A stretch of DNA of 15,297 nt from an uncultured Oscillospiraceae bacterium. Lineage in GTDB: Bacteria; Bacillota; Clostridia; Oscillospirales; Acutalibacteraceae. A model generated the notes under the pieces. That model was not told the DNA's origin. It was given only the letters and a program-made list of their open reading frames with translations, and ran no database searches. Where the stretch lies: the NCBI GenBank assembly GCA_900548545.1, contig URKX01000045.1:1-15297 (forward strand), given 5' to 3'. Below, one piece after another: positions 1-6,283 of this stretch (position 1 is the first letter of the stretch; every line of letters begins with the position of its first letter). The translations under genes were made by a program, and so were the position numbers.

Positions 1-731
1 TTCTTCAGCAGCTCCGGCACCTCGCCTGCCTGGATTTTCAGGGCCAAGCCCTCGGCCACTGCGGTTTTGCCCACGCCGGGCTCGCCGATGAGCACGGGGT
101 TGTTCTTGGTGCGGCGGCACAGGATTTGGATGACACGCTCAATCTCATTCTGGCGGCCGATGACAGGGTCGATTTTGCCCTGAGCAGCCAGCTGGGTCAA
201 GTCGCGTCCGAACTGCTCCAAGGCCTTGCCGGTTTGGCCGCCCTCTTCCCCGCCGCCGGGACGGGACTCGTTCTGCTTGTGGAAGCCCGTGTTGTTGAGC
301 ATGTTGGAGAGCTCAGCCACAATGCGGTTGGGGTCGGCGCCCAAAATCTGCAAGAACCGCATGGCGTAGCTCTGGCCGTCCTCAATGATGGCAATGAGTA
401 GGTGCTCGGTCCCCACATAGGCATTGTGGAGCTGTGCACCGGCCACTGCGGCCACTTGTAGGATCCGCTTGGTCCGGGGGGTGAACTCATCCGGTGTAAG
501 CTGGGTGGGTTCACCCGTCCCAATGCGCTCCTGGATCAGTTTTTCGAACTCTTCGGCGGTGACCCCCAATTTATTCAGCACGGTGAAGGCCACGCCGGTG
601 CCCTCTTTCAAAAGGCCCAACATAATATGCTCGCTGCCCACGTAATCATGGCCCAGCTCCTCGGCGGAGGCAATGGCCAGGTTCATGGCGTTATTTGCTT
701 TTTCAGTAAATCCTTTAAAACGGTATGTCAT
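1..731 (-). CDS. clpC: ATP-dependent Clp protease ATP-binding subunit ClpC, N-terminal part (cut by window edge)
   Basis: AAA+ unfoldase that, in the ClpC family, feeds McsB-phosphorylated or adaptor-delivered proteins to ClpP in the cytosol. About 243 N-terminal residues are visible. They hold the double Clp-N repeat (residues about 1-140, beginning MTYRFKGFTEKA), a Gly/Glu-rich linker (about 150-165) and the start of the first AAA+ domain. That domain includes the DPVIGRQNEIERV stretch and a Walker A GEPGVGKT at residues 216-223. The rest, including the second AAA+ domain, lies beyond base 1. The ATG at 731 follows AAGGAG, which sits inside the end of mcsB, 6 nt upstream. It is the last visible gene of the ctsR operon and should be repressed by CtsR. 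ClpE or ClpB are less likely: the operon position and N-domain sequence fit ClpC. Confidence 0.96.
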   Translation of the reverse strand, partial: MTYRFKGFTEKANNAMNLAIASAEELGHDYVGSEHIMLGLLKEGTGVAFTVLNKLGVTAEEFEKLIQERIGTGEPTQLTPDEFTPRTKRILQVAAVAGAQLHNAYVGTEHLLIAIIEDGQSYAMRFLQILGADPNRIVAELSNMLNNTGFHKQNESRPGGGEEGGQTGKALEQFGRDLTQLAAQGKIDPVIGRQNEIERVIQILCRRTKNNPVLIGEPGVGKTAVAEGLALKIQAGEVPELLK

Positions 732-737
732 AATCGA

Positions 738-1778
738 TCACTCCTTTATCTTAGCGCAGACTTCCCGGACCTTGGTAGCCCGGAGCACATCGCGCTGGTT
801 TTGGTCCAATGGTTTCCCTGCCTTGGCCATCAAAGTGCCAGGCTGGACATTTACCATCAGCCCGTTGAGCTCTTCAGTTGTGACCCCTTGCAAGATCCCA
901 ACAGAAATGCCAAAGCGGACATAGGAAAGCAGTTCCATACACTCACTGCTGGAAAGGACGCGGGCTGTTTTTAGGATACCCGCGGCCCGGTCAATTTTAT
1001 CCTGCCAGGCTACGTCTTGAGCCATTTGGCTTCTGGCTTTGCGCTCTTCCTCCATCAGCTGGACGGTGATGGAACGCAAGTTTTCAATGGCCTCATTCTC
1101 ACTGAGGCCCAAAGTAATCTGGTTGGAAAGCTGATACAGGCCACCAACGCTCTTGCTTCCCTCGCCATAGGTGCCCCGCAGGGTCAACCCCAATTTGGAG
1201 AGGTTAGAGGCGATCCTGGGCATGGCCCCATTTTCCGTGAGAGCCGGCAAGTGGAGCATCACCGAAGCCCGCATCCCAGTCCCCAGGTTGGTGGGGCACT
1301 GGGTCAAGTAGCCAAATTCCGGATCATAGGCAAAGTCCAGCGTTTCACTGAGCAAGGTGTCAATACGGTCTGCGGTTTCGGCTGCCTCTTTTAGAGAAAA
1401 GCCTTCCCGAAGCACTTGGATCCGCAAGTGGTCTTCCTCGTTGACCATAATGGAGATGCTCTCATCATCAGAGATCAACACGGCTTTCCCGCGGCGGTCA
1501 GAGATAAACTCCGGGCTGACGATGTGGCGTTCCACCAGGGAAACCGCCTCCTCTTCTGAAGCGTTTTCCAGCGGCACAAAACGGAACTCCTTAGACAAAA
1601 TGCTGTTTCCAGAAAGGAGGGCGTCCCGCACCTTCTGCTCCACGGCTTCCCGCTGTGGATCGGTGGCCTTTGCCGGGAAGGGAAACTGCTTTAAATTCCG
1701 GGCCAGACGGACCCGGGTGCTGCAAACCACATCCCCGCAATTGCCGGATTTTTCATACCATTTCCCCGTTTCAATCAT
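738..1778 (-). CDS. mcsB: Protein-arginine kinase McsB
   Basis: Phosphorylates arginine residues on CtsR and on misfolded proteins, marking them for ClpC-ClpP. The 346 residues are the usual family length. Visible motifs of the phosphagen-kinase-like fold are STRVRLARNL near the N-terminus, the NEEDHLRIQ signature in the nucleotide/catalytic domain, and CPTNLGTGMRAS carrying the conserved Cys loop. The C-terminal pArg-binding domain has RFGISVGILQG and an Arg-Asp pair at 329-330 that matches the family's phosphoarginine-binding residues. The ATG overlaps the end of mcsA by 8 nt and uses a GGAG within the mcsA coding sequence, so the two are probably translationally coupled. McsA is its activator. 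All expected motifs are present and nothing looks truncated. Confidence 0.97.
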   Translation of the reverse strand: MIETGKWYEKSGNCGDVVCSTRVRLARNLKQFPFPAKATDPQREAVEQKVRDALLSGNSILSKEFRFVPLENASEEEAVSLVERHIVSPEFISDRRGKAVLISDDESISIMVNEEDHLRIQVLREGFSLKEAAETADRIDTLLSETLDFAYDPEFGYLTQCPTNLGTGMRASVMLHLPALTENGAMPRIASNLSKLGLTLRGTYGEGSKSVGGLYQLSNQITLGLSENEAIENLRSITVQLMEEERKARSQMAQDVAWQDKIDRAAGILKTARVLSSSECMELLSYVRFGISVGILQGVTTEELNGLMVNVQPGTLMAKAGKPLDQNQRDVLRATKVREVCAKIKE

Positions 1779-2286
1779 GGTGCTCCATCTCCTTTATCTG
1801 GTCCCGCAACACGGCGGCTTGTTCAAAGTCCTGTTTTTCAATGGCCTGCTTTAACAGACGTTTCTTCTCTTCCAAGGGGGATTCCTTCACCGGCATGATC
1901 TGGTGTTCCCCTCCGGTGACCCGCAAGGCCGAACCGCCCGGGACTTTCCCCTTGTGATGGGTCGTGCCATGGATCCGCTGGATCACCGGCAAAAGCTGGC
2001 TGCGGAAGGTCTTATAGCAATCTGCGCAGCCGATTTTTCCCGACCGGGTGATCTCTTCAAAACTGGCGCCGCAGGAGGGGCAGCGGGTCACTTGGCTATT
2101 GTCCAAGCTGTTCCCCAGAAATCCCCCCAGCAGGTTGCTGAAATCCATGCCCCAGTTGGAAAAGATGTTCCCATAGCCCTTGTGCTTTGCGCAATCCGTG
2201 CAAAGATGGTACTCCATCAACTTGCCGTTGACAATGGTTTTGATATGGGTAGTAGCGGTTTTCTTCCCGCAAGATTGACACAACAT
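1771..2286 (-). CDS. mcsA: McsA, zinc-finger activator of the McsB kinase
   Basis: Small zinc-binding adaptor that activates McsB and helps sense redox and heavy-metal stress. The 171 residues carry four CxxC pairs at 3-6, 29-32, 69-72 and 87-90, enough for two zinc sites. The C-terminal UVR motif (about 135-170, QAIEKQDFEQAAVLRDQIKE) resembles the UvrB-UvrC interaction helix found in all McsA proteins. The ATG at 2286 follows AAGGGGG with 7 nt spacing. The gene starts 13 nt after ctsR and its stop overlaps the mcsB start, as in the canonical operon. The central basic segment before the UVR motif includes a His-rich patch (HGTTHH). Function is inferred from the family and the operon. Confidence 0.95.
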   Translation of the reverse strand: MLCQSCGKKTATTHIKTIVNGKLMEYHLCTDCAKHKGYGNIFSNWGMDFSNLLGGFLGNSLDNSQVTRCPSCGASFEEITRSGKIGCADCYKTFRSQLLPVIQRIHGTTHHKGKVPGGSALRVTGGEHQIMPVKESPLEEKKRLLKQAIEKQDFEQAAVLRDQIKEMEHHD

Positions 2287-2299
2287 AGCAAATCCCCCT

Positions 2300-2752
2300 T
2301 TATGTTCTCGTCGCTAACAACATATTCTTATAGATGGCCGCCCGCACGGTATCCCGGATCTCTTTTGGGACAGCCGATAACGTCTGCTCCGAACAGGCCG
2401 CCTGGATCAAACCGGCAGAGGAACGGTCCAACATCCCGTTTTGCGTCAGGTTTGCAGTCATTGCCCGGGCGGTTGCAGCATCTAAACGATCGCCCACACT
2501 GTTGACAATGTGCATGATCATATCGGACTTGGAAAGCCGCATTCGGGTGATACGGATATATCCGCCGCCTCCCCGCCGGCTCTCCACGATATAGCCCTGT
2601 TCCGGCGTAAATCGGGAAGTGAGCACATAATTGATCTGGCTGGGAACACAGCCCAAGTAATTGGCCAGTTCATTGCGTTGGATCTCCGCCGTCCCGTTTT
2701 CCTGATTCAATAGATCTAAAATATACTGTGCAACACTATCGCTGATACGCAT
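2300..2752 (-). CDS. ctsR: CtsR, class III heat-shock transcriptional repressor
   Basis: Dimeric winged-helix repressor of clp genes; it loses DNA binding on heating or after inactivation by McsB. The 150 residues have an N-terminal HTH (about 22-48, ELANYLGCVPSQINYVLTSRF). The glycine-rich wing RRGGGGYIRI (59-68) is the heat-sensing and minor-groove element of the family, and its conserved Arg is present. A helical C-terminal dimerisation and McsB-contact domain follows. The start is the ATG at 2752 with a GGGTGAG site 6 nt upstream. It is the first gene of the ctsR-mcsA-mcsB-clpC operon and is autoregulated through the two CtsR boxes immediately upstream. No unusual features. Confidence 0.97.
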   Translation of the reverse strand: MRISDSVAQYILDLLNQENGTAEIQRNELANYLGCVPSQINYVLTSRFTPEQGYIVESRRGGGGYIRITRMRLSKSDMIMHIVNSVGDRLDAATARAMTANLTQNGMLDRSSAGLIQAACSEQTLSAVPKEIRDTVRAAIYKNMLLATRT

Positions 2753-2786
2753 TTCATCTCACCCATTCTCTATATCATCAATTATC

Positions 2787-2851
2787 TTTGACTTTCTTTG
2801 ACTTTAATTATACACGCTCTTTTTAGAAGATCAAGGTCAAGAAAGGTCAAA
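2787..2851 (-). promoter_or_regulatory. ctsR operon promoter with two CtsR operators
   Basis: On the minus strand a SigA-type promoter reads TTGATC (2834-2829), a 16-nt spacer, then TATAAT (2812-2807). Operator 1 (2787-2803) reads AGTCAAA-GAA-AGTCAAA on the minus strand and covers the expected transcription start. Operator 2 (2835-2851) reads GGTCAAG-AAA-GGTCAAA on the plus strand and abuts the -35. Both fit the known CtsR heptad direct repeat, (A/G)GTCAAA NAN (A/G)GTCAAA, with one mismatch in operator 2. The operators are in opposite orientation with centres 48 bp apart. Binding is inferred from motif match. Confidence 0.92.
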
Positions 2852-2914
2852 CAAATTTAATTAATCAAGGACATTCTTGCTTAATCTCATTTATTCTCGC
2901 GTTTTCTCACGAAA

Positions 2915-2961
2915 TCAAATTTTTTAAAATTTGAAGGTCAAGGAACTAGTGTTGTAACACT
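2915..2961. promoter_or_regulatory. Two palindromes upstream of the Cys-rich microprotein gene
   Basis: The first is a perfect inverted repeat with 9-nt arms, TCAAATTTT (2915-2923) and AAAATTTGA (2926-2934), around TT. The second has 6-nt arms, AGTGTT (2948-2953) and AACACT (2956-2961), around GT, and overlaps the proposed -35 hexamer. A lone CtsR-like half site GGTCAAG lies between them (2936-2942). They look like operators, but I cannot name a regulator. The AT-rich one could also be a bent or melting-prone element. Confidence 0.5.
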
Positions 2962-2983
2962 TTTTCCCTGCCGCCATAAGATA
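2952..2983 (+). promoter_or_regulatory. Probable promoter of the Cys-rich microprotein gene
   Basis: TTGTAA (2952-2957) serves as -35, with CATAAG/TAAGAT (2975-2982) as a weak -10 at 17-19 nt spacing. This is the only reasonable SigA-like pair before the gene, and the -10 is poor, so activator dependence or another sigma factor is possible. Confidence 0.4.
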
Positions 2984-3012
2984 GAGTGTAATTCGAAAGG
3001 AGGCATTCTTCC

Positions 3013-3138
3013 ATGTGTAACGGTAACTGCACTTGGCTCATCATCATCCTCATCCTGTTTTGCTGCTGCGGCGGTGGCTTCGGCACTGCCAGCAACAACA
3101 ATGACTGCGGCTGCAACAACTGCGGCTGTGGCTGCTAA
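3013..3138 (+). CDS. Cysteine-rich single-span microprotein (41 aa)
   Basis: A 41-residue protein with 10 cysteines (positions 2, 6, 17-19, 32, 34, 37, 39, 41). The short N-terminus MCNGNCTW is followed by a hydrophobic run of Leu/Ile (9-16), then CCCGGGFGTASNNN and a tail of CG/CN repeats. The start is supported by a near-perfect AAAGGAGG (2996-3003) with 9 nt spacing, and a strong terminator follows the stop. That makes a complete expression unit despite the size. Similar short Gly/Cys-rich proteins in Clostridia have, as I recall, been auto-labelled after insect chorion proteins, a label without functional meaning. Possible roles are spore or envelope structure, metal binding or redox. None is shown; the hydrophobic run is short for a full membrane span. 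Confidence 0.75.
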   Translation: MCNGNCTWLIIILILFCCCGGGFGTASNNNDCGCNNCGCGC

Positions 3139-3187
3139 ATAGCACAAGCCCCATAGTCTTGGGGTGGTGAACTGCCCCAAGCACGCA

Positions 3188-3222
3188 AAAAGCCCTCCCC
3201 ACTATTTGTGGGAAGGGCTTTT
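3188..3222. terminator. Bidirectional terminator between the microprotein and TSCPD genes
   Basis: Arms AAAAGCCCT (3188-3196) and AGGGCTTTT (3214-3222) pair perfectly, and a further 5 bp form inside one mismatch around a TATTT loop. T-runs occur on both strands, so it can serve the two converging genes. Confidence 0.85.
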
Positions 3223-3239
3223 CTGCTGTTATTTTACTC

Positions 3240-3503
3240 TTATAGGGAAATGCTCCCATCTTCCACAGCCTGGCTTAAGGCCTGGGCCAACTGATCCGGG
3301 CAGGAAGTGGGCCGAGAACCGCAGCAAATGCCTTTGCAGCGCTCCAAATAATCTTTCACCTTCATACCGCGGGCCAAAGCCGCCACACCTTGGGTGTTAC
3401 CGCTGCAGCCGCCAGTAAACTTCACCGACCGGATAACGCCGTCTTCAACCACAATGTCGATTTTCCGAGAACACACGCCCCGGGGAGTATAATGGATTTC
3501 CAT
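3240..3503 (-). CDS. TSCPD-domain protein (TIGR03905-like)
   Basis: An 87-residue protein whose C-terminal half carries the literal TSCPD motif at 66-70, preceded by a Cys cluster (56, 60, 61) and by Cys11 and Cys33 in FTGGCSGN. The same domain occurs at the C-terminus of B12-dependent ribonucleotide reductases and as free-standing small proteins in Clostridia. It resembles a NifU-like metal-binding fold; the exact role is unknown. I chose the ATG at 3503, which has AGAGGG about 10 nt upstream, over the in-frame TTG at 3509, which is too close to that site. It has its own strong promoter and shares a terminator with the Cys-rich microprotein facing it. Confidence 0.88.
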   Translation of the reverse strand: MEIHYTPRGVCSRKIDIVVEDGVIRSVKFTGGCSGNTQGVAALARGMKVKDYLERCKGICCGSRPTSCPDQLAQALSQAVEDGSISL

Positions 3504-3548
3504 AGGCAATAATCCCTCTTTCTTGGAATCTCGCAGTTTTTCTTTTTC

Positions 3549-3577
3549 ACTGTAGCAAATTCGCGGAAAAATGTCAA
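3549..3577 (-). promoter_or_regulatory. Promoter of the TSCPD gene
   Basis: On the minus strand: TTGACA (3577-3572), a 17-nt spacer, TACAGT (3554-3549), about 45 nt before the start codon. It lies just after the permease stop, so the TSCPD gene can be expressed apart from the ABC operon. Confidence 0.8.
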
Positions 3578-3614
3578 GCCAAGATCTTTCCTTTCAAATA
3601 CGCCATTCGGGACC

Positions 3615-4616
3615 TCATTCCTCCCTGCAAGTTTGAAACAGGCGCTCTGGCTGGAATTGCCGGCCCGCGCTGTTAAACAGCACCACTGATAAAACGCCCA
3701 GAAACAGCGTGATCCCCAGCAGCCACGGCACTGTAATTCGAAAAGCCCCGGCAAACTGCGCCAGATACAGCAGCAACAGAGGGAGCATCAAATAGCCCAT
3801 GGTTTGCATAGCTTCCCCCACACTGTGAACCCGGGGCAATTCCCAGCCGACAAACACAACGGAAAAAAGAGCTACCATCGGCATCACCAGCACCAAACAG
3901 ACGAGCCACTCCAAGTTGAGGAAAAATGGAGCGCCCATCAAAACGTCCGCCACAGAAATGGTGATGGTAAATGCCACAAAAGCTATGGCAGAGATGGCGA
4001 TGGACAAAAGCGTGCAGCAAGTGACTTTAGCATGGAGCAGCGAACGCGCGTCCATGGATGAAAGCATCAGGGTTTCCAGCGTCCCGCCTTCCTTTTCACG
4101 GACAAACACCTGGGCAGCCACCGTTACAGAGCAAATTACCGGCACACACAAAAACAGCATGGGGCAAAGGAGGGTGGTAAACGCCGCCATCCATTGCCGC
4201 CTGGGGCCATAACCATCCAGCCCTCCCACTAGATCAGCCAGTTTATCGGGCAAAGCCAAGGCGCCCTCAGAAGGCAAGAAGCTGATGGCCACTGAATACA
4301 CCAGGGGGATGGCCACAATCAACACCACTGGCAGCAGCATCAACAGGGCACGGGTACCCTTGCTTCGCCAGATGGCCCCCAAATCTTTTCCCACCAGCAC
4401 GATTTCTGCCGAAGAGAAGAACCGCCGCAGGTCAAATTTCCTTCCCGAGACTTTCTTCCGGGACGGCTTCAGGGGCTGTTTCCGCTCCAAATCTGCTCTC
4501 TCCGGGGAATTCCCCCGGGCCACCCGGCCCGAGGATTTCTCCGCCGGACTCTTCTGCGAGCTCCTCTCCCGGCTTCCAGAATTCCCCCTCTTCCCGGCTT
4601 TCACTTTCTGCTCCAT
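3615..4616 (-). CDS. ABC-2 type transporter permease with basic N-terminal extension
   Basis: Membrane subunit of an ABC-2 exporter. After a long polar N-terminus, about six membrane spans are visible, starting with LLMLLPVVLIVAIPLVYSVA near residues 90-113. The family motif VREKEGGTLETLMLSS lies between spans 2 and 3, as in NatB/YhaP-like permeases. Residues 1-60 are rich in Lys, Arg and Ser. The ATG at 4616 has AAGGTGG 9 nt upstream, so this start is credible even though it lies 185 nt inside the ATPase gene in another frame. A later start near residue 60-75 (GTG/TTG codons, poor ribosome sites) would remove the extension and the overlap. The substrate is unknown; the partner ATPase is encoded immediately upstream. 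Confidence 0.87.
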   Translation of the reverse strand: MEQKVKAGKRGNSGSRERSSQKSPAEKSSGRVARGNSPERADLERKQPLKPSRKKVSGRKFDLRRFFSSAEIVLVGKDLGAIWRSKGTRALLMLLPVVLIVAIPLVYSVAISFLPSEGALALPDKLADLVGGLDGYGPRRQWMAAFTTLLCPMLFLCVPVICSVTVAAQVFVREKEGGTLETLMLSSMDARSLLHAKVTCCTLLSIAISAIAFVAFTITISVADVLMGAPFFLNLEWLVCLVLVMPMVALFSVVFVGWELPRVHSVGEAMQTMGYLMLPLLLLYLAQFAGAFRITVPWLLGITLFLGVLSVVLFNSAGRQFQPERLFQTCREE

Positions 4617-5532
4617 AGGGTTCCACCACCTTTCTTATGCCGCCTTCCAACCAGGCGTTGTAGATTTCTTTCAATGTGGGACGAAGCAGCCGAGCCTCGT
4701 AGAGGTTCAGGCCCTCCCCCACTGCTTGGGCAATGATTTTGGGCATATCCGCTTCGCTTGCAATCTCACGTTCCCACAAGCCATCCACTTTCATAAAACC
4801 CTTGGGGGCAGGGCTTGTCCCCCCCAAGCGGAGCTGCGCCCGGTAACCTACCCCCGCGCCTTGGCGAAGGCTTTCAAGGCCGCCGCGGGCCAGCAATACC
4901 CCTTGGTGCAAAATGGCAAATTCCTTGCAAAGCAACTGGGCATAGCCCATATTGGAGCTGCACAAAAACAGGGTAACCCCTTCCTCTTCTTCCACGCTGG
5001 CAAGCAGTTCCTGGATCGCCGCGGCGGTTTCCTGGTCCAAGCCCCCTGCCGGCTCGTCCACTAAAAGGATCTGGGGGCTGTGCATCAGCGCCCTGGCCAA
5101 AGAAGCCCGGCGCAACACCCCGGTGGGAAGGCTGCCCACTGGGAGATCCCGGGCCTCCCAGATATCCAGCTTGTGCAGCAGGAAAGAAGAGCGCTCCAGG
5201 GCATCGTTTTCATCCAAGCCGTGCAGGCCGGCAAAAAAACGAAGGTTTTCATAAAGGGACATCCCCTGATACAGGCGGGCAGAATCCAAAACAGTGCCAG
5301 CTACGCTGTGAAGCTTTTGAGGCTCGTAGACAGGGGAAAGCCCCATCACCGTGCACTCCCCTGTTGTGGGGCGCGCCAAGCCTGACAGCAACCGGACCAA
5401 AGTGGTTTTCCCACACCCTTTTTCCCCCACACAGGCAAAGGCCATCCCTTGGGGAACTTGGAGATTGATCCCCTCCAAGACCGCCAGGCCCCCATATTCT
5501 TTTGTCAAATCATAGGCTGCAATGGCATCCAT
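4432..5532 (-). CDS. ABC transporter ATP-binding protein with altered signature motif and acidic C-terminal tail
   Basis: ATPase subunit paired with the following permease. Walker A GEKGCGKT is at 36-43 and Walker B ILLVDE at 155-160, with D-loop GGLDQ at 163-167. The signature that is normally LSGGQ reads LPTGV (135-139), followed by the usual RRASLARAL helix. The H-loop histidine is replaced by Asn194 in LFLCSSNMG. The normal domain ends near residue 297 (IYNAWLEGG). Residues 300-366 form a Glu/Gly/Pro-rich tail, encoded where the permease gene overlaps. The 366 residues exceed the common 230-310. The start at 5532 lies 17 nt after the HD gene stop, so the two form an operon. The altered motifs suggest weak or specialised ATP hydrolysis, which is inference. 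Confidence 0.88.
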   Translation of the reverse strand: MDAIAAYDLTKEYGGLAVLEGINLQVPQGMAFACVGEKGCGKTTLVRLLSGLARPTTGECTVMGLSPVYEPQKLHSVAGTVLDSARLYQGMSLYENLRFFAGLHGLDENDALERSSFLLHKLDIWEARDLPVGSLPTGVLRRASLARALMHSPQILLVDEPAGGLDQETAAAIQELLASVEEEEGVTLFLCSSNMGYAQLLCKEFAILHQGVLLARGGLESLRQGAGVGYRAQLRLGGTSPAPKGFMKVDGLWEREIASEADMPKIIAQAVGEGLNLYEARLLRPTLKEIYNAWLEGGIRKVVEPYGAESESREEGEFWKPGEELAEESGGEILGPGGPGEFPGESRFGAETAPEAVPEESLGKEI

Positions 5533-5549
5533 CAGCAGTTCCTCCCGGA

Positions 5550-6137
5550 TCAGCGGCGAACGTCGGACGTGCCGTGTTCCCGCAGGTAAGTGGCTTCCAA
5601 GTCGGCAAGATGGAGTTTTACCGCCAAGGGATACCGGTCAAACGCCACGCTGATGGAAAAGCTCCCGCCCTTCACGGCTTCGTCAAACCCGCCCATATGC
5701 CAACGGATGGCCATGGCCTCGGCGGGCTTGAGGCGCACAAACCGCTCGATCAAGTACACGGATTTTTCCCCGTGGCCAAAAGGGAACGCATCTTCCACTG
5801 TGTAAAAGGGCTGTTTTTCCCACTGGCCTGTGGCGTCGTTCTTAACATTGCGGGTTGAAACTTTATAAAACTGGGCCTTGCACACATCGTGCAGCAAGCC
5901 GCAAAGGGCAAAGCTTTCCTCGCTGTCACCCTCGTCAAAATACTTGTCCCGAAGTGCGTGGTATACATTCAAACTGTGCCGCACCAGGCCAAATTCACAG
6001 GCGCAGTGGAACTTGGTACTGGCCGGGGCTGAAAAGAAATCGGTGTTTTCCAGCCAATCCAACAGCTGCTCCCCGCCTCTGCGGGTGACGTGCTGCTGGA
6101 AGATCTCCCGGAATTCTTCTTTATATTGGTTCTCCAT
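5550..6137 (-). CDS. HD-domain phosphohydrolase
   Basis: A 195-residue cytosolic protein with the metal-dependent HD fold. His54 (RHSLNVY), the His83-Asp84 pair in LLHDVCK, a later His in FPFGHGEKS, IRWHMGG and LHLADLEATYL supply the expected metal-binding series. This arrangement resembles HD hydrolases acting on phosphomonoesters or phosphodiesters, including YhaM-type nucleases and nucleotide hydrolases. The substrate cannot be set from sequence. The open frame extends further upstream, but the ATG at 6137 with AAAGGA 7 nt before it is the clear start, and a good promoter sits in the upstream stretch. It is the first gene of the HD-ATPase-permease operon; a functional link to the transporter is unproven. 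Confidence 0.87.
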   Translation of the reverse strand: MENQYKEEFREIFQQHVTRRGGEQLLDWLENTDFFSAPASTKFHCACEFGLVRHSLNVYHALRDKYFDEGDSEESFALCGLLHDVCKAQFYKVSTRNVKNDATGQWEKQPFYTVEDAFPFGHGEKSVYLIERFVRLKPAEAMAIRWHMGGFDEAVKGGSFSISVAFDRYPLAVKLHLADLEATYLREHGTSDVRR

Positions 6138-6191
6138 TCGATATCCTTTCCCTTGCGGCCCAAAGGCGCGGGCCTGTTTCCTTTTGCTACA

Positions 6192-6220
6192 AGGATACCA
6201 CAAGACCGCATGTTTTTCAA
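6192..6220 (-). promoter_or_regulatory. Promoter of the HD/ABC operon
   Basis: On the minus strand: TTGAAA (6220-6215), a 17-nt spacer, TATCCT (6197-6192), giving a leader of about 50 nt before the HD gene. Confidence 0.7.
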
Positions 6221-6241
6221 TGAGGTCCCGGCTTGAAAAGC

Positions 6242-6271
6242 AAAAAGAAAAGGGCCGCCGAAGCAGCCCTT
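6242..6271 (-). terminator. Terminator after the YitT-family gene
   Basis: On the minus strand a 9-bp stem (AAGGGCTGC with GCGGCCCTT, one G-T pair) closes a very stable TTCG tetraloop and is followed by TTTTCTTTTT. It separates this gene from the HD/ABC operon downstream. Confidence 0.93.
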
Positions 6272-6283
6272 GTTTCTTAAACA

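Noticed and set aside
2938..3180. 80-codon open frame on the minus strand, opposite the Cys-rich microprotein
   Set aside because: Ala/Val-rich shadow of the Cys/Gly codons. It crosses the promoter and upstream signals, and only the plus-strand gene has a ribosome site.
3158..3181. CTTGGGG ... CCCCAAG hairpin after the microprotein
   Set aside because: 7-bp stem with a 10-nt loop and no T-run; the stronger terminator at 3188-3222 follows directly.
4285..5064. 259-codon open frame on the plus strand
   Set aside because: Antisense to the ABC permease and ATPase genes; composition reflects the complementary strand.
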